From assembly GCA_964636985.1 (NCBI GenBank), contig CAZWSX010000004.1, positions 310,001-374,000 of the forward strand: 64,000 nucleotides of DNA, given 5' to 3'. The translations under genes and the position numbers were made by a program. The notes under the pieces are model-generated. The model was not told the origin of the DNA and did no database searches. It was given only the letters and a program-made list of their open reading frames with translations. How positions within the stretch are numbered: position 1 is the first letter of the stretch; every line of letters starts with the position of its first letter. Shown piece by piece: positions 52,475 to 60,834 of the stretch. This DNA comes from CAZWSX01 sp964636985. Lineage in GTDB: Bacteria; Planctomycetota; Planctomycetia; Pirellulales; Pirellulaceae.

Positions 52475-52784
52475 GACAAACCTTGATTGCTGGGCGCAGC
52501 ATTGAATCCAATATCCGCGCGGAACCTGCGTAACTCTGCGTTGTAATAAGAGCCACGCCGCCATTTCGGGGCGATTTTTTACGGTTGGGCAGGGTCCGAT
52601 TATTCAGACTGTGCGGCTTGCAAGAGGTGGCGCGATGGCAAAGAGATAAAAGAGAAAGGCTGCGCCCCACCGCGCCAACAAAAAAGCCGCCCATTGAGGA
52701 CGGCTCTCAGTATCGAATACCTTGCCAGAAGAGAATTTTTTCGCTCCCGTTCCCCCACTCACCCCGTCTCCCCTTCTCTGGTCA
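52475..52784. other. Intergenic region upstream of motA, holding a terminator
   Basis: About 310 bases separate motA from the 3' end of the PhnD-like gene. A strong minus-strand terminator lies at 52679-52705. The rest must hold the motA promoter; I could not identify its consensus. No gene-like frame seen. Confidence 0.5.
52679..52705 (-). terminator. Rho-independent terminator of the PhnD-like gene
   Basis: On the minus strand the stem AGCCGTCC pairs with GGGCGGCT (one mismatch) around loop TCAAT and is followed by TTTTTTG. It starts 80 bases after the PhnD-like stop codon and isolates that gene from motA-motB. Confidence 0.85.
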
Positions 52785-53666
52785 CTACTTGGCGCGAATC
52801 GCCTCAACCAAGTCCTCGAAGCCCTCTGAACTGCCAGAAAGCCACTTCCTCGTCCCTTCTAGTCGCATGACGTCGGCTGTTTCACGGTCCTTCGGGTCCA
52901 TCTCTTGCATCAGTTTAGTAAATCGCGCGCCCCGCTGTTTGTCGAATGTCGGCGCTGCGGTGAAAACGCAGTGACTGAACGCCGGCGAAGTCCAAATCAA
53001 TTCCAGCGAACCACGTGCCTTCGGATCGTCCTTGATATGGTTCCAAAGGTCGGACGTGATGATCCCGGCGTCGCCACGGCCTTCACGAAGCGCTTTGAGC
53101 ACATGACCAGGACTCGCGCAGGGGTTGCCTTGGCTATCGACTTCTTGGTCGAGACTGACCACGGTGACGTTGCCTAGTTCCGTTCCTTCCTTCTTCAGAA
53201 AGTACAAAGGGAGCACCGTTGCCTCGGCTGCTTGCTCGCTACCCAGCACCAGCTTTTTACCGGCTAAATCGGCCGGTGACTTGATTTCGGATTTTGCATC
53301 AGCCACCAGAATAGAACGAACTCCAACGTCCACATCGCGCATGACCAACGTCTGGCTCGCGCATTTATTGCGGACGTGGTACTTGGCATGGGCCAGCGGC
53401 GTGTTCCAAGCGATGTCGATTTCGCCCCGCTCCAGCGCAGCGACCAGCGAGTCGTAGTTGGAATAGAGGACGTAGTCGGACGACAGGCCGTTTTTGTTTA
53501 AGTACCGGGTGAGCCCGTCGAAAATCGTGACGGCCGATGGCGCGTAGGCCACCGCGCCGATTCGCGTGACTTGGTCGCGGTTCGCTGCTGGCTCGTCCCC
53601 AAAAGCAAACGGAGAGAGGCCAACCGCTAAACAAAGCACGGCGACGGTCCAACTCAAAAACTTCAT
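52785..53666 (-). CDS. PhnD-like phosphate/phosphonate-type substrate-binding protein
   Basis: A 293-residue periplasmic binding protein; ATG 53666 starts the signal peptide MKFLSWTVAVLCLAVGLSPF. The type II periplasmic-binding fold shows RIGAVAYAPSAVTIFDGL, ALERGEIDIAWNTPLAHAKY, LAGKKLVLGSEQAAEATVLP and KALREGRGDAGIITSDLWNH. It is a PhnD/PtxB-like family member. No ABC permease or ATPase gene sits beside it, so it may be a solitary binding or sensor protein. It is divergent, with an 83-base gap, from the sulfur-carrier cluster, and is followed by its own terminator. The ligand may be a sulfur, phosphorus or other oxyanion compound; this cannot be decided from sequence. Confidence 0.87.
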   Translation of the reverse strand: MKFLSWTVAVLCLAVGLSPFAFGDEPAANRDQVTRIGAVAYAPSAVTIFDGLTRYLNKNGLSSDYVLYSNYDSLVAALERGEIDIAWNTPLAHAKYHVRNKCASQTLVMRDVDVGVRSILVADAKSEIKSPADLAGKKLVLGSEQAAEATVLPLYFLKKEGTELGNVTVVSLDQEVDSQGNPCASPGHVLKALREGRGDAGIITSDLWNHIKDDPKARGSLELIWTSPAFSHCVFTAAPTFDKQRGARFTKLMQEMDPKDRETADVMRLEGTRKWLSGSSEGFEDLVEAIRAK

Positions 53667-53749
53667 GGAATCGCTTTCTTTGGCTCTTGGCAACAACAGT
53701 CGAGCTGTCACGTTGTGCGCCGTGGGGCAGTGCGCTAGGATCATAGTAT

Positions 53750-54001
53750 ATGAAAGAGAATCCCAGTCCCAGTGCGGCACCTTCTTCGGCAGAAGAGTTC
53801 GATGCCGGCGCCATGGGGTGCGGCGAACTGGTTCTTAAATTGAAAGTCCGTATATCTCCACTCCAGCCGGGGCAGATTCTGCACCTCATTGCGCTCGACC
53901 CCGGGGCCGTCGAAGATATCCCGGCCTGGTGCCGGATGACACAACATCGGATGGTGTCGGCACAACACCCCCACTATTGGATTGAACGAAAGGCGAACTG
54001 A
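53750..54001 (+). CDS. Small TusA-like sulfur-carrier protein with altered active site
   Basis: An 83-residue protein of the SirA/TusA fold. The start has AGGA 9 bases upstream. After a variable leader, AMGCGELVLKLKVRISPLQP sits where TusA proteins have their CPxP box, so the catalytic cysteine (C24) remains but CPxP is changed to CGEL. DPGAVEDIPAWCRMTQHRMV is the conserved DPG..DIPAW helix, with an additional Cys. It would accept a persulfide sulfur and pass it on. One base separates it from the DsrE-like gene, so they are surely co-transcribed. Its active-site change is shared with the TusA-like domain of the third gene. Confidence 0.85.
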   Translation: MKENPSPSAAPSSAEEFDAGAMGCGELVLKLKVRISPLQPGQILHLIALDPGAVEDIPAWCRMTQHRMVSAQHPHYWIERKAN

Positions 54002-54002
54002 A

Positions 54003-54365
54003 ATGGCCGGAAAGTTTTGCGTCAACCTGACCTGCTCCAAGAACGACCGAGACAAGGCCACGGTAGCCTTTGTGGTAGCTAATGCCGCCGTTGGTTGCGA
54101 CAAAGAGACCCTGATGTTTCTCAGCATCGAAGGGGTCCGACTGGCTGAGAAGGGCTATGCCGACGACATCCACGAAGAAGGCTTTTCGCCGCTTAAGGAC
54201 CTAATCAACAACTTTGTAGAGGCTGGCGGCAAGATCTTCGTGTGCTCTCCCTGTTTTAAGAAACGCGGCCTGAACGAAGCGAATCTTATCGCCGGCGCCA
54301 CAATCGTCGGTGGAGCAAAACTGGTCGAGTTTCTTTCTGACAACGCGCCCTGCGTGTCGTACTGA
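54003..54365 (+). CDS. DsrE-family sulfur-relay-like protein
   Basis: A 120-residue protein with a DsrE/F-like fold; ATG 54003 (MAGKFCVNLTCSKNDRDKAT) is chosen because a shorter spacing to the upstream gene is natural here, and the alternative start adds seven residues from the TusA frame. The DsrE pattern shows ATVAFVVANAAVGCDKETLM, LSIEGVRLAEKG and the cysteine pair in GGKIFVCSPCFKKRGLNEAN. The CSPC loop lies where DsrE-type proteins carry the sulfur-binding cysteine. It probably exchanges sulfane sulfur with the TusA-like proteins on either side. The next gene begins 29 bases later. Confidence 0.88.
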   Translation: MAGKFCVNLTCSKNDRDKATVAFVVANAAVGCDKETLMFLSIEGVRLAEKGYADDIHEEGFSPLKDLINNFVEAGGKIFVCSPCFKKRGLNEANLIAGATIVGGAKLVEFLSDNAPCVSY

Positions 54366-54394
54366 AATTCAAAAGATGTGAAGCTCACACGATC

Positions 54395-54877
54395 ATGTCG
54401 CAAACGACCGATCATCCGTGGCCGCCTGACGCATCCTTCAACGGCGGGACCTTGGATTGCGGCAATGGTCTGCTGCTCCTGATTCGCAAACACATCGATC
54501 CTCTCGCGCAAGGCGGATTGCTGGAGATTCGATCGCGCGAAAGGTCGGTTGACGAAGACCTTCCCGCGTGGTGTCGCATGACCGGCAACGACCTGGTCAA
54601 CGCGATCACCGTGGAAAACGAGCGGCGGTTTCTCGTTTGCAAAGGACGTTTCGACAGGGCCTCGCAGGCAAGCAACTCGGCTGCAAAGGTGTCCCCTCCC
54701 CCTTCTGTGCTGCCAACGCAACCGGTTGCGATTTCGAGTGAGCATCGGAGCAATGCTGCCGCGAAGCCAATTCCACCGCTCGCGGTGATGGGGATCGGTA
54801 GCTGGCCTCGCCCGAGGTGGATGCTTCAAGCCATTCACGATCACGTCCGTGGTCGACTGTCGGAGCATGAGTTTTAG
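54395..54877 (+). pseudogene. N-terminal part of TusA-MetE fusion, ended by in-frame TAG
   Basis: 160 residues before a TAG at 54875-54877. Residues about 15-75 are a second TusA-like domain: GGTLDCGNGLLLLIRKHIDP replaces CPxP with CGNG, and DEDLPAWCRMTGNDLV matches the conserved helix. A Ser/Pro/Ala linker (about 90-125) leads to PIPPLAVMGIGSWPRPRWML, the start of a MetE-like catalytic domain. The frame continues after the stop with ETADDAVRLVYENQ and the rest of MetE. Thus the TAG splits a single 509-residue fusion. One change, CAG to TAG, would explain it; glutamine is plausible at this site but cannot be proven. It could be a true mutation, a sequencing error or programmed readthrough. 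Confidence 0.75.
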
Positions 54878-54895
54878 GAAACGGCCGACGACGCC

Positions 54896-55924
54896 GTGCG
54901 GCTTGTCTACGAGAACCAGCGGAGCGCCGGCGTCGATGTGTTCACCGATGGCGAGCAACGTCGCGACAGCTATGCGAGCTTTGTCGGTGGATTGTTGGAC
55001 AATTGCCAGCTGATTCCCCTGATCGACTTGCTTTCCTATGTGGACGACCCCGATCAGTTCGAGAAGGAACTGCGCGCACTCGACGTTCCAGCCAGCGACG
55101 TTCGTCACCCGGCCGTATTTGGACCGATTGCTCGGTCGCGCAGTCTGGCGGTTCACGAATTCGCGTTTCTATCGCGATTGACCGACCAGCCCATCAAGAT
55201 CGCCCTGCCGGGGCCCTACTTGTTGACCCGCACGATGTGGATGGAGTGCATTTCCGACCGCGCGTACGCCTCGCGGGAGGCACTGGCAGTCGACGTGGTC
55301 TGCGTCCTTCGCGAGGAACTGCAAGAACTATTGCAGGCGGGAGTGTCGCTCGTGCAGTTCGACGAACCGGTCCTGTCCGAAGTGGCCTTCGCCAACCGTC
55401 GCGGCGGCCGATCGTTTATGTGTGGTGCGCTGGGAGAACGCCTTCCACTCGAAGGCGAGTTGGCCTTTGCCAAAGAGCTGTTTCGCAATTTGACCGACGG
55501 CTTGCCACGCTCGCGAATCGCGATCCACATTTGCCGCGGGAACTGGACGCGTGACGAGTCGGTCGCATTAACCGGCAGTTACGCTCCGCTCGTCAATTTT
55601 CTTTCAGAACTGCCCGTCGGAAACTACTTTCTAGAACTATGTACGCCCCGAGCCGGCGAATTGGAGGTGTTGCGCGCGCTGCCGCCGGATCGTCGTATCG
55701 GAGTTGGCGTGGTCAACCAAAAACACGAACGCATTGAAATAAATTATGAAATCCGCGAAAAGGTGTTGAAGGCAATCGAAATGTTCGGGGAAGACCGAGT
55801 GTTGCTGACACCCGACTGCGGTTTTGCCACCTTCGCCGATAACCCGATCGCCAGCGCGGAGTGCGCCACTGCCAAACTTCGTGCCATCGCCCAGGTTCGT
55901 GGCGAAATCTTGGGCATCGTCTGA
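54896..55924 (+). CDS. Catalytic-domain MetE-like methyltransferase, C-terminal part of split TusA fusion
   Basis: 342 residues from GTG 54896, or 348 from the codon after the TAG, in the same frame as the TusA part. The MetE catalytic barrel shows VFTDGEQRRDSYASFVGG, VALPGPYLLTRTMWMECI-like text (read here as IALPGPYLLTRTMW), AGVSLVQFDEPVLSEVAF, the zinc pair in IHICRGNWTRD (H378 and C380 in fusion numbering), LELCTPRAGELEVL (E414 a probable ligand) and LLTPDCGFATF (C475). The N-terminal half of classical MetE is missing, as in the core MetE or folate-independent Mes-type enzymes. It should transfer a methyl group to a thiol such as homocysteine. The link to sulfur carriers suggests a thiol or persulfide substrate, by inference. 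Without the TusA part the start is artificial. Confidence 0.83.
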   Translation: MRLVYENQRSAGVDVFTDGEQRRDSYASFVGGLLDNCQLIPLIDLLSYVDDPDQFEKELRALDVPASDVRHPAVFGPIARSRSLAVHEFAFLSRLTDQPIKIALPGPYLLTRTMWMECISDRAYASREALAVDVVCVLREELQELLQAGVSLVQFDEPVLSEVAFANRRGGRSFMCGALGERLPLEGELAFAKELFRNLTDGLPRSRIAIHICRGNWTRDESVALTGSYAPLVNFLSELPVGNYFLELCTPRAGELEVLRALPPDRRIGVGVVNQKHERIEINYEIREKVLKAIEMFGEDRVLLTPDCGFATFADNPIASAECATAKLRAIAQVRGEILGIV

Positions 55925-56007
55925 CGAAATTCCGCACCCTGGCTTGCAAACTCGCTGCTCCGGGTGGAAATTCATGCAACTACTCTATGCGCGCGAAGGA
56001 GCACATC

Positions 56008-58425
56008 ATGGCACCCGCTTCCTCTGGTCCGTTGTCCGCCGACGAATTCCGCAAATTGCATGCTTACTGGAGAGCACTCAACTACCTCTCCGTGGGGCAA
56101 ATCTATTTGATGGACAACCCGCTCCTGCGGGAACCGCTCCAGCGGGCTCATATTAAGCCGCGATTACTGGGCCACTGGGGGACATCGCCCGGCCTCAACA
56201 TGCTGTGCGTCCACCTCAACCGGGTCATCAAACGCGACGACCTGGACGTGATTTACATCATTGGCCCAGGGCACGGCGGACCGTCGCTCGTGGCGCACGC
56301 CTACCTGGAAGGAACCTACAGCGAGTACTATCCCGACATCTGCCAAGACGCGGAAGGGATGCAGCGGCTCTTCAAGCAATTCAGTTTTCCGGGCGGCATT
56401 CCAAGCCACGTTGCGCCCGAGACGCCCGGCAGCATCCACGAAGGTGGCGAGTTGGGTTACGCGCTAAGCCACGCGTACGGTGCTGCGTTCGACAATCCCG
56501 ATTTGATTGTCGCTTGCGTGGTGGGAGACGGCGAAGCGGAAACGGGTCCGCTCGCGACCGGTTGGCACGGCAACAAGTTCCTCAATCCGGCGCGCGATGG
56601 CGCGGTGCTGCCGATCTTGCACCTCAATGGTTACAAGATCGCCAATCCTTGCTTCCTCGCGCGCATTCCCAAAGACGAGTTGCAAAAGTTCTTCGAAGGA
56701 ATGGGGTACAAGCCCTACTTCGTCGAAGGGCACGAACCCGAGTCGGTCCACCAGCAACTTGCGGGCGTGCTCGATACCGTTACCGCGGAGATTCGACAGA
56801 TCTGGTCGGACGCTCGAACCAAAGGGAACACCAAGCGGCCGATGTGGCCGATGATTGTCTTCCGCACGCCCAAGGGATGGACCTGTCCGCCCGAGATTGA
56901 TGGCAAGAAGTGCGAGGATTACTGGCGCAGCCATCAAGTGCCGATGGGCGATATGGACAAGGAAGAGCACATCCGCATCCTCGAAGGGTGGATGAAGAGC
57001 TACAAGCCTGAGGAACTCTTCGACGGCAATGGGACGCTCAGGCCCGAATTGGCTGCGCTCGCGCCTAAGGGTGAGCGCCGGATGAGTGCCAACCCGCACA
57101 CCAACGGCGGCGTTTTGATGCGCGACCTCAAAATGCCCGATTTCCGTAAATATGCGGTTGATGTTCCCTCGCCAGGCGGCAAGTCATGCGAGGCCGCGCG
57201 CGTCATGGGAACGTTCCTCCGCGACGTGATGAAGGAGAACTTGGAGACGAAGAACTTTCGGCTCTTCAGTCCGGACGAAAACAACTCTAATCGTTGGCAG
57301 GACGTCCTCGAGGTCACTAACCGCTGTTACATGGCGGAGATCTACTCGACCGACGACCATCTCTCGCCGGACGGGCGGGTGATGGAGGTTCTTAGCGAGC
57401 ATCAATGTCAGGGGTGGCTGGAAGCCTACTTGCTGACGGGGCGGCACGGATTCTTCTCGTGCTACGAAGCGTTCATCCACATCATCGATTCGATGTTCAA
57501 CCAGCACGCGAAGTGGTTGAAGACGTGCAACCACATTCCGTGGCGGCGGCCGATTGCCTCGCTGAACTACTTCCTCAGTTCGCACGTGTGGCGACAGGAT
57601 CACAACGGGCTAAGCCACCAGGACCCAGGTTTCATTGATCACGTCGTGAACAAGAAAGCGGAGGTGGTGCGGGTCTACTTGCCGCCTGACGCAAATTGCC
57701 TTCTCTCGGTGACCGATCACTGTCTGCGCAGCCGCAACTACGTTAACGTCGTGGTGGCGGGCAAGCAGCCGGCGCCGCAGTGGCTGACGATGGATCAAGC
57801 CATCAAGCACTGTTCGGCGGGCATAGGGATTTGGGAGTGGGCCTCGAACGACAAGGGAGTCGAGCCGGATGTCGTGATGGCATGCTGTGGCGACGTGCCG
57901 ACACTGGAAACACTGGCGGCGGTGAGCCTGTTGCGCGAACATCTGCCGGAACTGAAAGTGCGGGTGATCAACGTCGTGAACTTGATGAAGTTGCAACCGC
58001 AGAGCGAGCATCCGCACGGTCTGTCGGACGGCGACTTTGATGCGTTGTTCACGAAAAACAAGCCGGTTATTTTTGCGTTCCACGGATATCCGTGGCTCAT
58101 TCACCGGCTTACCTATCGGCGGACGAACCATCACAACCTGCACGTGCGGGGCTACAAGGAAGAGGGAACAACGACGACACCCTTCGACATGGTCGTGATG
58201 AACGAGATGGACCGCTTCCATCTTTGCGAAGACGTGATCGACCGCCTGCCGCAGCTTGGCGCCAAGGCGGCTTACTTCAAGCAGGCCATTCACGAAAAAC
58301 TGATCGATCACAAGCAGTACATCGAACGCGTCGGCGACGACATGCCCGAAGTGGCAAATTGGACTTGGGGCAAAAAGTCGGGCGTACGCGGGAGCGGGAC
58401 GTCGACCGAAGGCGACAACGTCTAA
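56008..58425 (+). CDS. xfp: Phosphoketolase
   Basis: An 805-residue thiamine-diphosphate enzyme that splits xylulose-5-phosphate (and often fructose-6-phosphate) with phosphate into acetyl phosphate and a sugar phosphate. ATG 56008 has AAGGAG 7 bases upstream; earlier in-frame starts lie inside the preceding gene. Landmarks: LLGHWGTSPGLNMLCVHLNR, IIGPGHGGPSLVAHAYLEGT, the thiamine-binding VVGDGEAETGPLATGWHGNK, ILHLNGYKIANPC, and late SHVWRQDHNGLSHQDPGFID with FAFHGYPWLIHRLTYRRTNH. Length and motifs are normal. The substrate range (Xpk or Xfp) cannot be set from sequence. It begins 83 bases after the MetE-like gene and could be co-transcribed, but has a separate metabolic role. Confidence 0.95.
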   Translation: MAPASSGPLSADEFRKLHAYWRALNYLSVGQIYLMDNPLLREPLQRAHIKPRLLGHWGTSPGLNMLCVHLNRVIKRDDLDVIYIIGPGHGGPSLVAHAYLEGTYSEYYPDICQDAEGMQRLFKQFSFPGGIPSHVAPETPGSIHEGGELGYALSHAYGAAFDNPDLIVACVVGDGEAETGPLATGWHGNKFLNPARDGAVLPILHLNGYKIANPCFLARIPKDELQKFFEGMGYKPYFVEGHEPESVHQQLAGVLDTVTAEIRQIWSDARTKGNTKRPMWPMIVFRTPKGWTCPPEIDGKKCEDYWRSHQVPMGDMDKEEHIRILEGWMKSYKPEELFDGNGTLRPELAALAPKGERRMSANPHTNGGVLMRDLKMPDFRKYAVDVPSPGGKSCEAARVMGTFLRDVMKENLETKNFRLFSPDENNSNRWQDVLEVTNRCYMAEIYSTDDHLSPDGRVMEVLSEHQCQGWLEAYLLTGRHGFFSCYEAFIHIIDSMFNQHAKWLKTCNHIPWRRPIASLNYFLSSHVWRQDHNGLSHQDPGFIDHVVNKKAEVVRVYLPPDANCLLSVTDHCLRSRNYVNVVVAGKQPAPQWLTMDQAIKHCSAGIGIWEWASNDKGVEPDVVMACCGDVPTLETLAAVSLLREHLPELKVRVINVVNLMKLQPQSEHPHGLSDGDFDALFTKNKPVIFAFHGYPWLIHRLTYRRTNHHNLHVRGYKEEGTTTTPFDMVVMNEMDRFHLCEDVIDRLPQLGAKAAYFKQAIHEKLIDHKQYIERVGDDMPEVANWTWGKKSGVRGSGTSTEGDNV

Positions 58426-58445
58426 AGCCGTTGCGGCGACTTACC

Positions 58446-58781
58446 CTACGGCGAGCATTTCAGCTTGCCCGTGCATGGCGGGCATTTGGGGCATGGCATG
58501 GGTTTGCGGCAATAGTCGTCGCAGCAGCATTGTTTTACGCACTTTGCACACGGCAATGGCTTGGCGCAGTAGTTGTCGCAGCAAGTCGAATTGACGCAGT
58601 GCGCTTTGGGTAGCGGCTTGGGGCAATAGTCGTCGCAGCATTTGCGGATGCAATCAGGCACGCAAATGCCAAACAGAAAATCGTTTCGCCGCTCGTCCGC
58701 TCGAAGGACGCTCAGGCACGCGAAGCTGAAAACCACAAACAAGCCCCTGATGCACCTGACGATTTTGGATTTCTTATTCAT
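58446..58781 (-). CDS. Secreted cysteine-rich repeat peptide
   Basis: A 111-residue protein with signal peptide (VRCIRGLFVVFSFACLSVLR). The mature part of about 70 residues contains 19 cysteines arranged in three copies of a CCD(D/N)YCxKP(L/M)P unit. The second and third copies are followed by CAKC and CPKC. Lys and Pro are the other main residues. Possible roles are metal binding or disulfide-linked coat protein; I recognise no family. It lies 58 bases after the TolC-type gene on the same strand, so it may be co-expressed with that efflux protein. Confidence 0.8.
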   Translation of the reverse strand: MNKKSKIVRCIRGLFVVFSFACLSVLRADERRNDFLFGICVPDCIRKCCDDYCPKPLPKAHCVNSTCCDNYCAKPLPCAKCVKQCCCDDYCRKPMPCPKCPPCTGKLKCSP

Positions 58782-58839
58782 ATAGGCGGTCTGTACTGGT
58801 GAACGATCGAGCCAGGAAATCGTCGACTGCGAATTCGGA

Positions 58840-60477
58840 CTACTTTGACGGGGCAGGTTGCACCGGCGGCGTCAGCATCAGCTCTTCGGTCACCGGCACG
58901 ACGGGAGTCGGCATCGGGCCTTCCGACGGCGCCATTTCGGAAACTGCGAAAACGTCCCCCTGCTCTTGAAGGCGAATCTGCCAGCCGCCGCGTAAGGCTC
59001 GATGGATATCGATCAGAGCCAGGTTGATTTCGCCACGAGCGGAGGCGAGGTCGATTTGTTGGCGGACCAGCACGTTTTGCAGGTTAAAAACCCGCTCGAA
59101 GCTGATCGTCCCTTCCTTGTATTGAGTTAAGGCGAGGTCGACCGATTTCTGGGTTGCCGCGGACGCTTCCTGCAATTGGTTCGCACGCTCTTGCGACTTG
59201 ATGAACGAGATCAAGGCATTTTCAACTTCGTTGTTCGCCTTGAGAACGGTTTGCTGGTAATTGAACGCCGCCGTTTGGAAGCGAGCTTCGTATCGCGAAA
59301 CGTTGTTTCGCAGACGGCCATAATTGAGCAGATTCCATCGGAATGTCGGCGAGACAATTCCGCCAAAGGATGTGCCCCTGAACAAATCGGAGGCATCTGA
59401 AGCGGTCCAACCAAAGACCCCGTCGATCGAAAAGTGAGGATAGAGCTCGGAGGTAGCGATGCCGATTTCGGCGCTGGCTCCAGCGACCGCACGTTCCGCG
59501 GCGCGGACGTCGGGACGGCGACGAAGGAGTTCGCCAGGAATGCCGGCCGCAACCGATTTCGGTGCGATCGGGAGCTGTCCGTCGCCAACTTGCGGTTGGA
59601 GATCGTATGCCGGCATCCCCATCAGCAAGCAAAGTTCGTTGTTGGCTTGCCGCACCGTAGTTTCGAATTTCGGGATCAAGGCTTGCGTTTCGCTGAGCGT
59701 CGATTGCGCCTGCGTCACGTCGAGTTCGCTCGTCGCGCCTTCGTCAAAACGAGCTTTGGCCAGCTTGTAGCTACCTTCCTGGATCACCACATTTCGCTTC
59801 GCGAGGCGAACCATTTCTTGGGAGACCCGGAGCGTGGTGTAGGCTTTGGCGGTGTCGGCGACGGCAATTGCCAGAATGTCGTCGTAGAGTTCGATTTGCT
59901 GATCGAGTGCAGCGTCGGCTTGTTCGATCGAGCGGCGGTATCGCCCCCAGATATCGAGTTCCCACTGCATCCGTGGTCCGAAGTTGTAGAGGTCGAAGGC
60001 GCGCGTGGGATTACCAACACCCGGCAAGTTGCCGTTTTCACTGATCTGGATGCGGTTGTACGAGCCGTCGAGTGATTGGGCTTGTGGAAACAAGTTGCCA
60101 ACGGTGACACCGCGAATCGCTCGATACTCAAGGATTCTTTGTCCCTGCGCGTGTAACGGAATGTTGGACTCATAAGTCGCTTGCACAAACGAATTCAGAG
60201 CGGGATCGTTGAAAACAGTCCACCACGCGCGGTCGTCCTCGGAGTTCGAAACGACTGCTGGATTGTTGAAATCGATCCAGTGCTCCGACACCGGCGCGGC
60301 TGGCTTGCAGTAGTTGGGGCCGACTTTAAAACCGTTGCGGTACCAATCGCCAATCGAGGTACACCCGGAAGAAATCGACGCCATCAGGATCAACGCCAAC
60401 AGGTGTCCCCATTGGAGGGGTGTGGCGGAACGTGAAAATGTGACGCCTTTATCGCTGAGCGAAAGTTTGCGTTTCAT
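58840..60477 (-). CDS. TolC/NodT-type outer-membrane efflux lipoprotein
   Basis: A 545-residue outer-membrane factor. ATG 60477 follows AGGCAGG; the longer frame starts at GTG 60498. The lipoprotein signal has lipobox SSGC near residue 39 (LALILMASISSGCTSIGDW), typical of the NodT group. The body has the family opening FKVGPNYCKPAAPVSEHWID, WELDIWGRYRRSIEQADAAL, the repeated long helical stretches, and RRRPDVRAAERAVAGASAEI, a hallmark of NodT. It should form the outer-membrane channel of an efflux complex with the divergent HlyD-type adaptor and RbbA-type ABC protein. A proline-rich tail ends the protein. Confidence 0.92.
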   Translation of the reverse strand: MKRKLSLSDKGVTFSRSATPLQWGHLLALILMASISSGCTSIGDWYRNGFKVGPNYCKPAAPVSEHWIDFNNPAVVSNSEDDRAWWTVFNDPALNSFVQATYESNIPLHAQGQRILEYRAIRGVTVGNLFPQAQSLDGSYNRIQISENGNLPGVGNPTRAFDLYNFGPRMQWELDIWGRYRRSIEQADAALDQQIELYDDILAIAVADTAKAYTTLRVSQEMVRLAKRNVVIQEGSYKLAKARFDEGATSELDVTQAQSTLSETQALIPKFETTVRQANNELCLLMGMPAYDLQPQVGDGQLPIAPKSVAAGIPGELLRRRPDVRAAERAVAGASAEIGIATSELYPHFSIDGVFGWTASDASDLFRGTSFGGIVSPTFRWNLLNYGRLRNNVSRYEARFQTAAFNYQQTVLKANNEVENALISFIKSQERANQLQEASAATQKSVDLALTQYKEGTISFERVFNLQNVLVRQQIDLASARGEINLALIDIHRALRGGWQIRLQEQGDVFAVSEMAPSEGPMPTPVVPVTEELMLTPPVQPAPSK

Positions 60478-60834
60478 GGCGACCTGCCTTGATTTCACTT
60501 TCGTAGGTCGTGAAAAACAGTTGCGATCGGCGCCCGCGGCGCATGCGCTGTCTCAAGGAATATCAGCACAGGCGGTAATTCGAGTAAAGTTGAAGCGCGC
60601 TGCCACGCACAACCGGCAAAGGCGTCATAACCGGACCTCCGAGGCCGTTTCGGATCTGCGTTCTGACAGTTGATGGTCGGAGTGATTATTGTGGCGACCT
60701 GCAGCAGCGGCGAAACTGCGTCTGAAAGGTCTCGAAAAGTCCTGTTGATCGCTGTGCGGAAGCGTTACACTGTCGGGCTGGGACTGGCATTTTGTTGATG
60801 TGCCGGATTAGTCATTTGTCGGGGTGATCGATCC
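60478..60834. other. Divergent promoter region of the efflux genes
   Basis: About 360 bases between the TolC-type gene (minus) and the HlyD-type gene (plus). Both promoters must be here and are likely shared in control. I found no clear operator, regulator gene or gene-like frame. Confidence 0.5.

Noticed and set aside
53750..55924. UAG read as an amino acid throughout the genome
   Set aside because: TAG ends several intact genes in this window at the expected family length, such as the DsbD-like and surface-protein genes, so a global code change does not fit.
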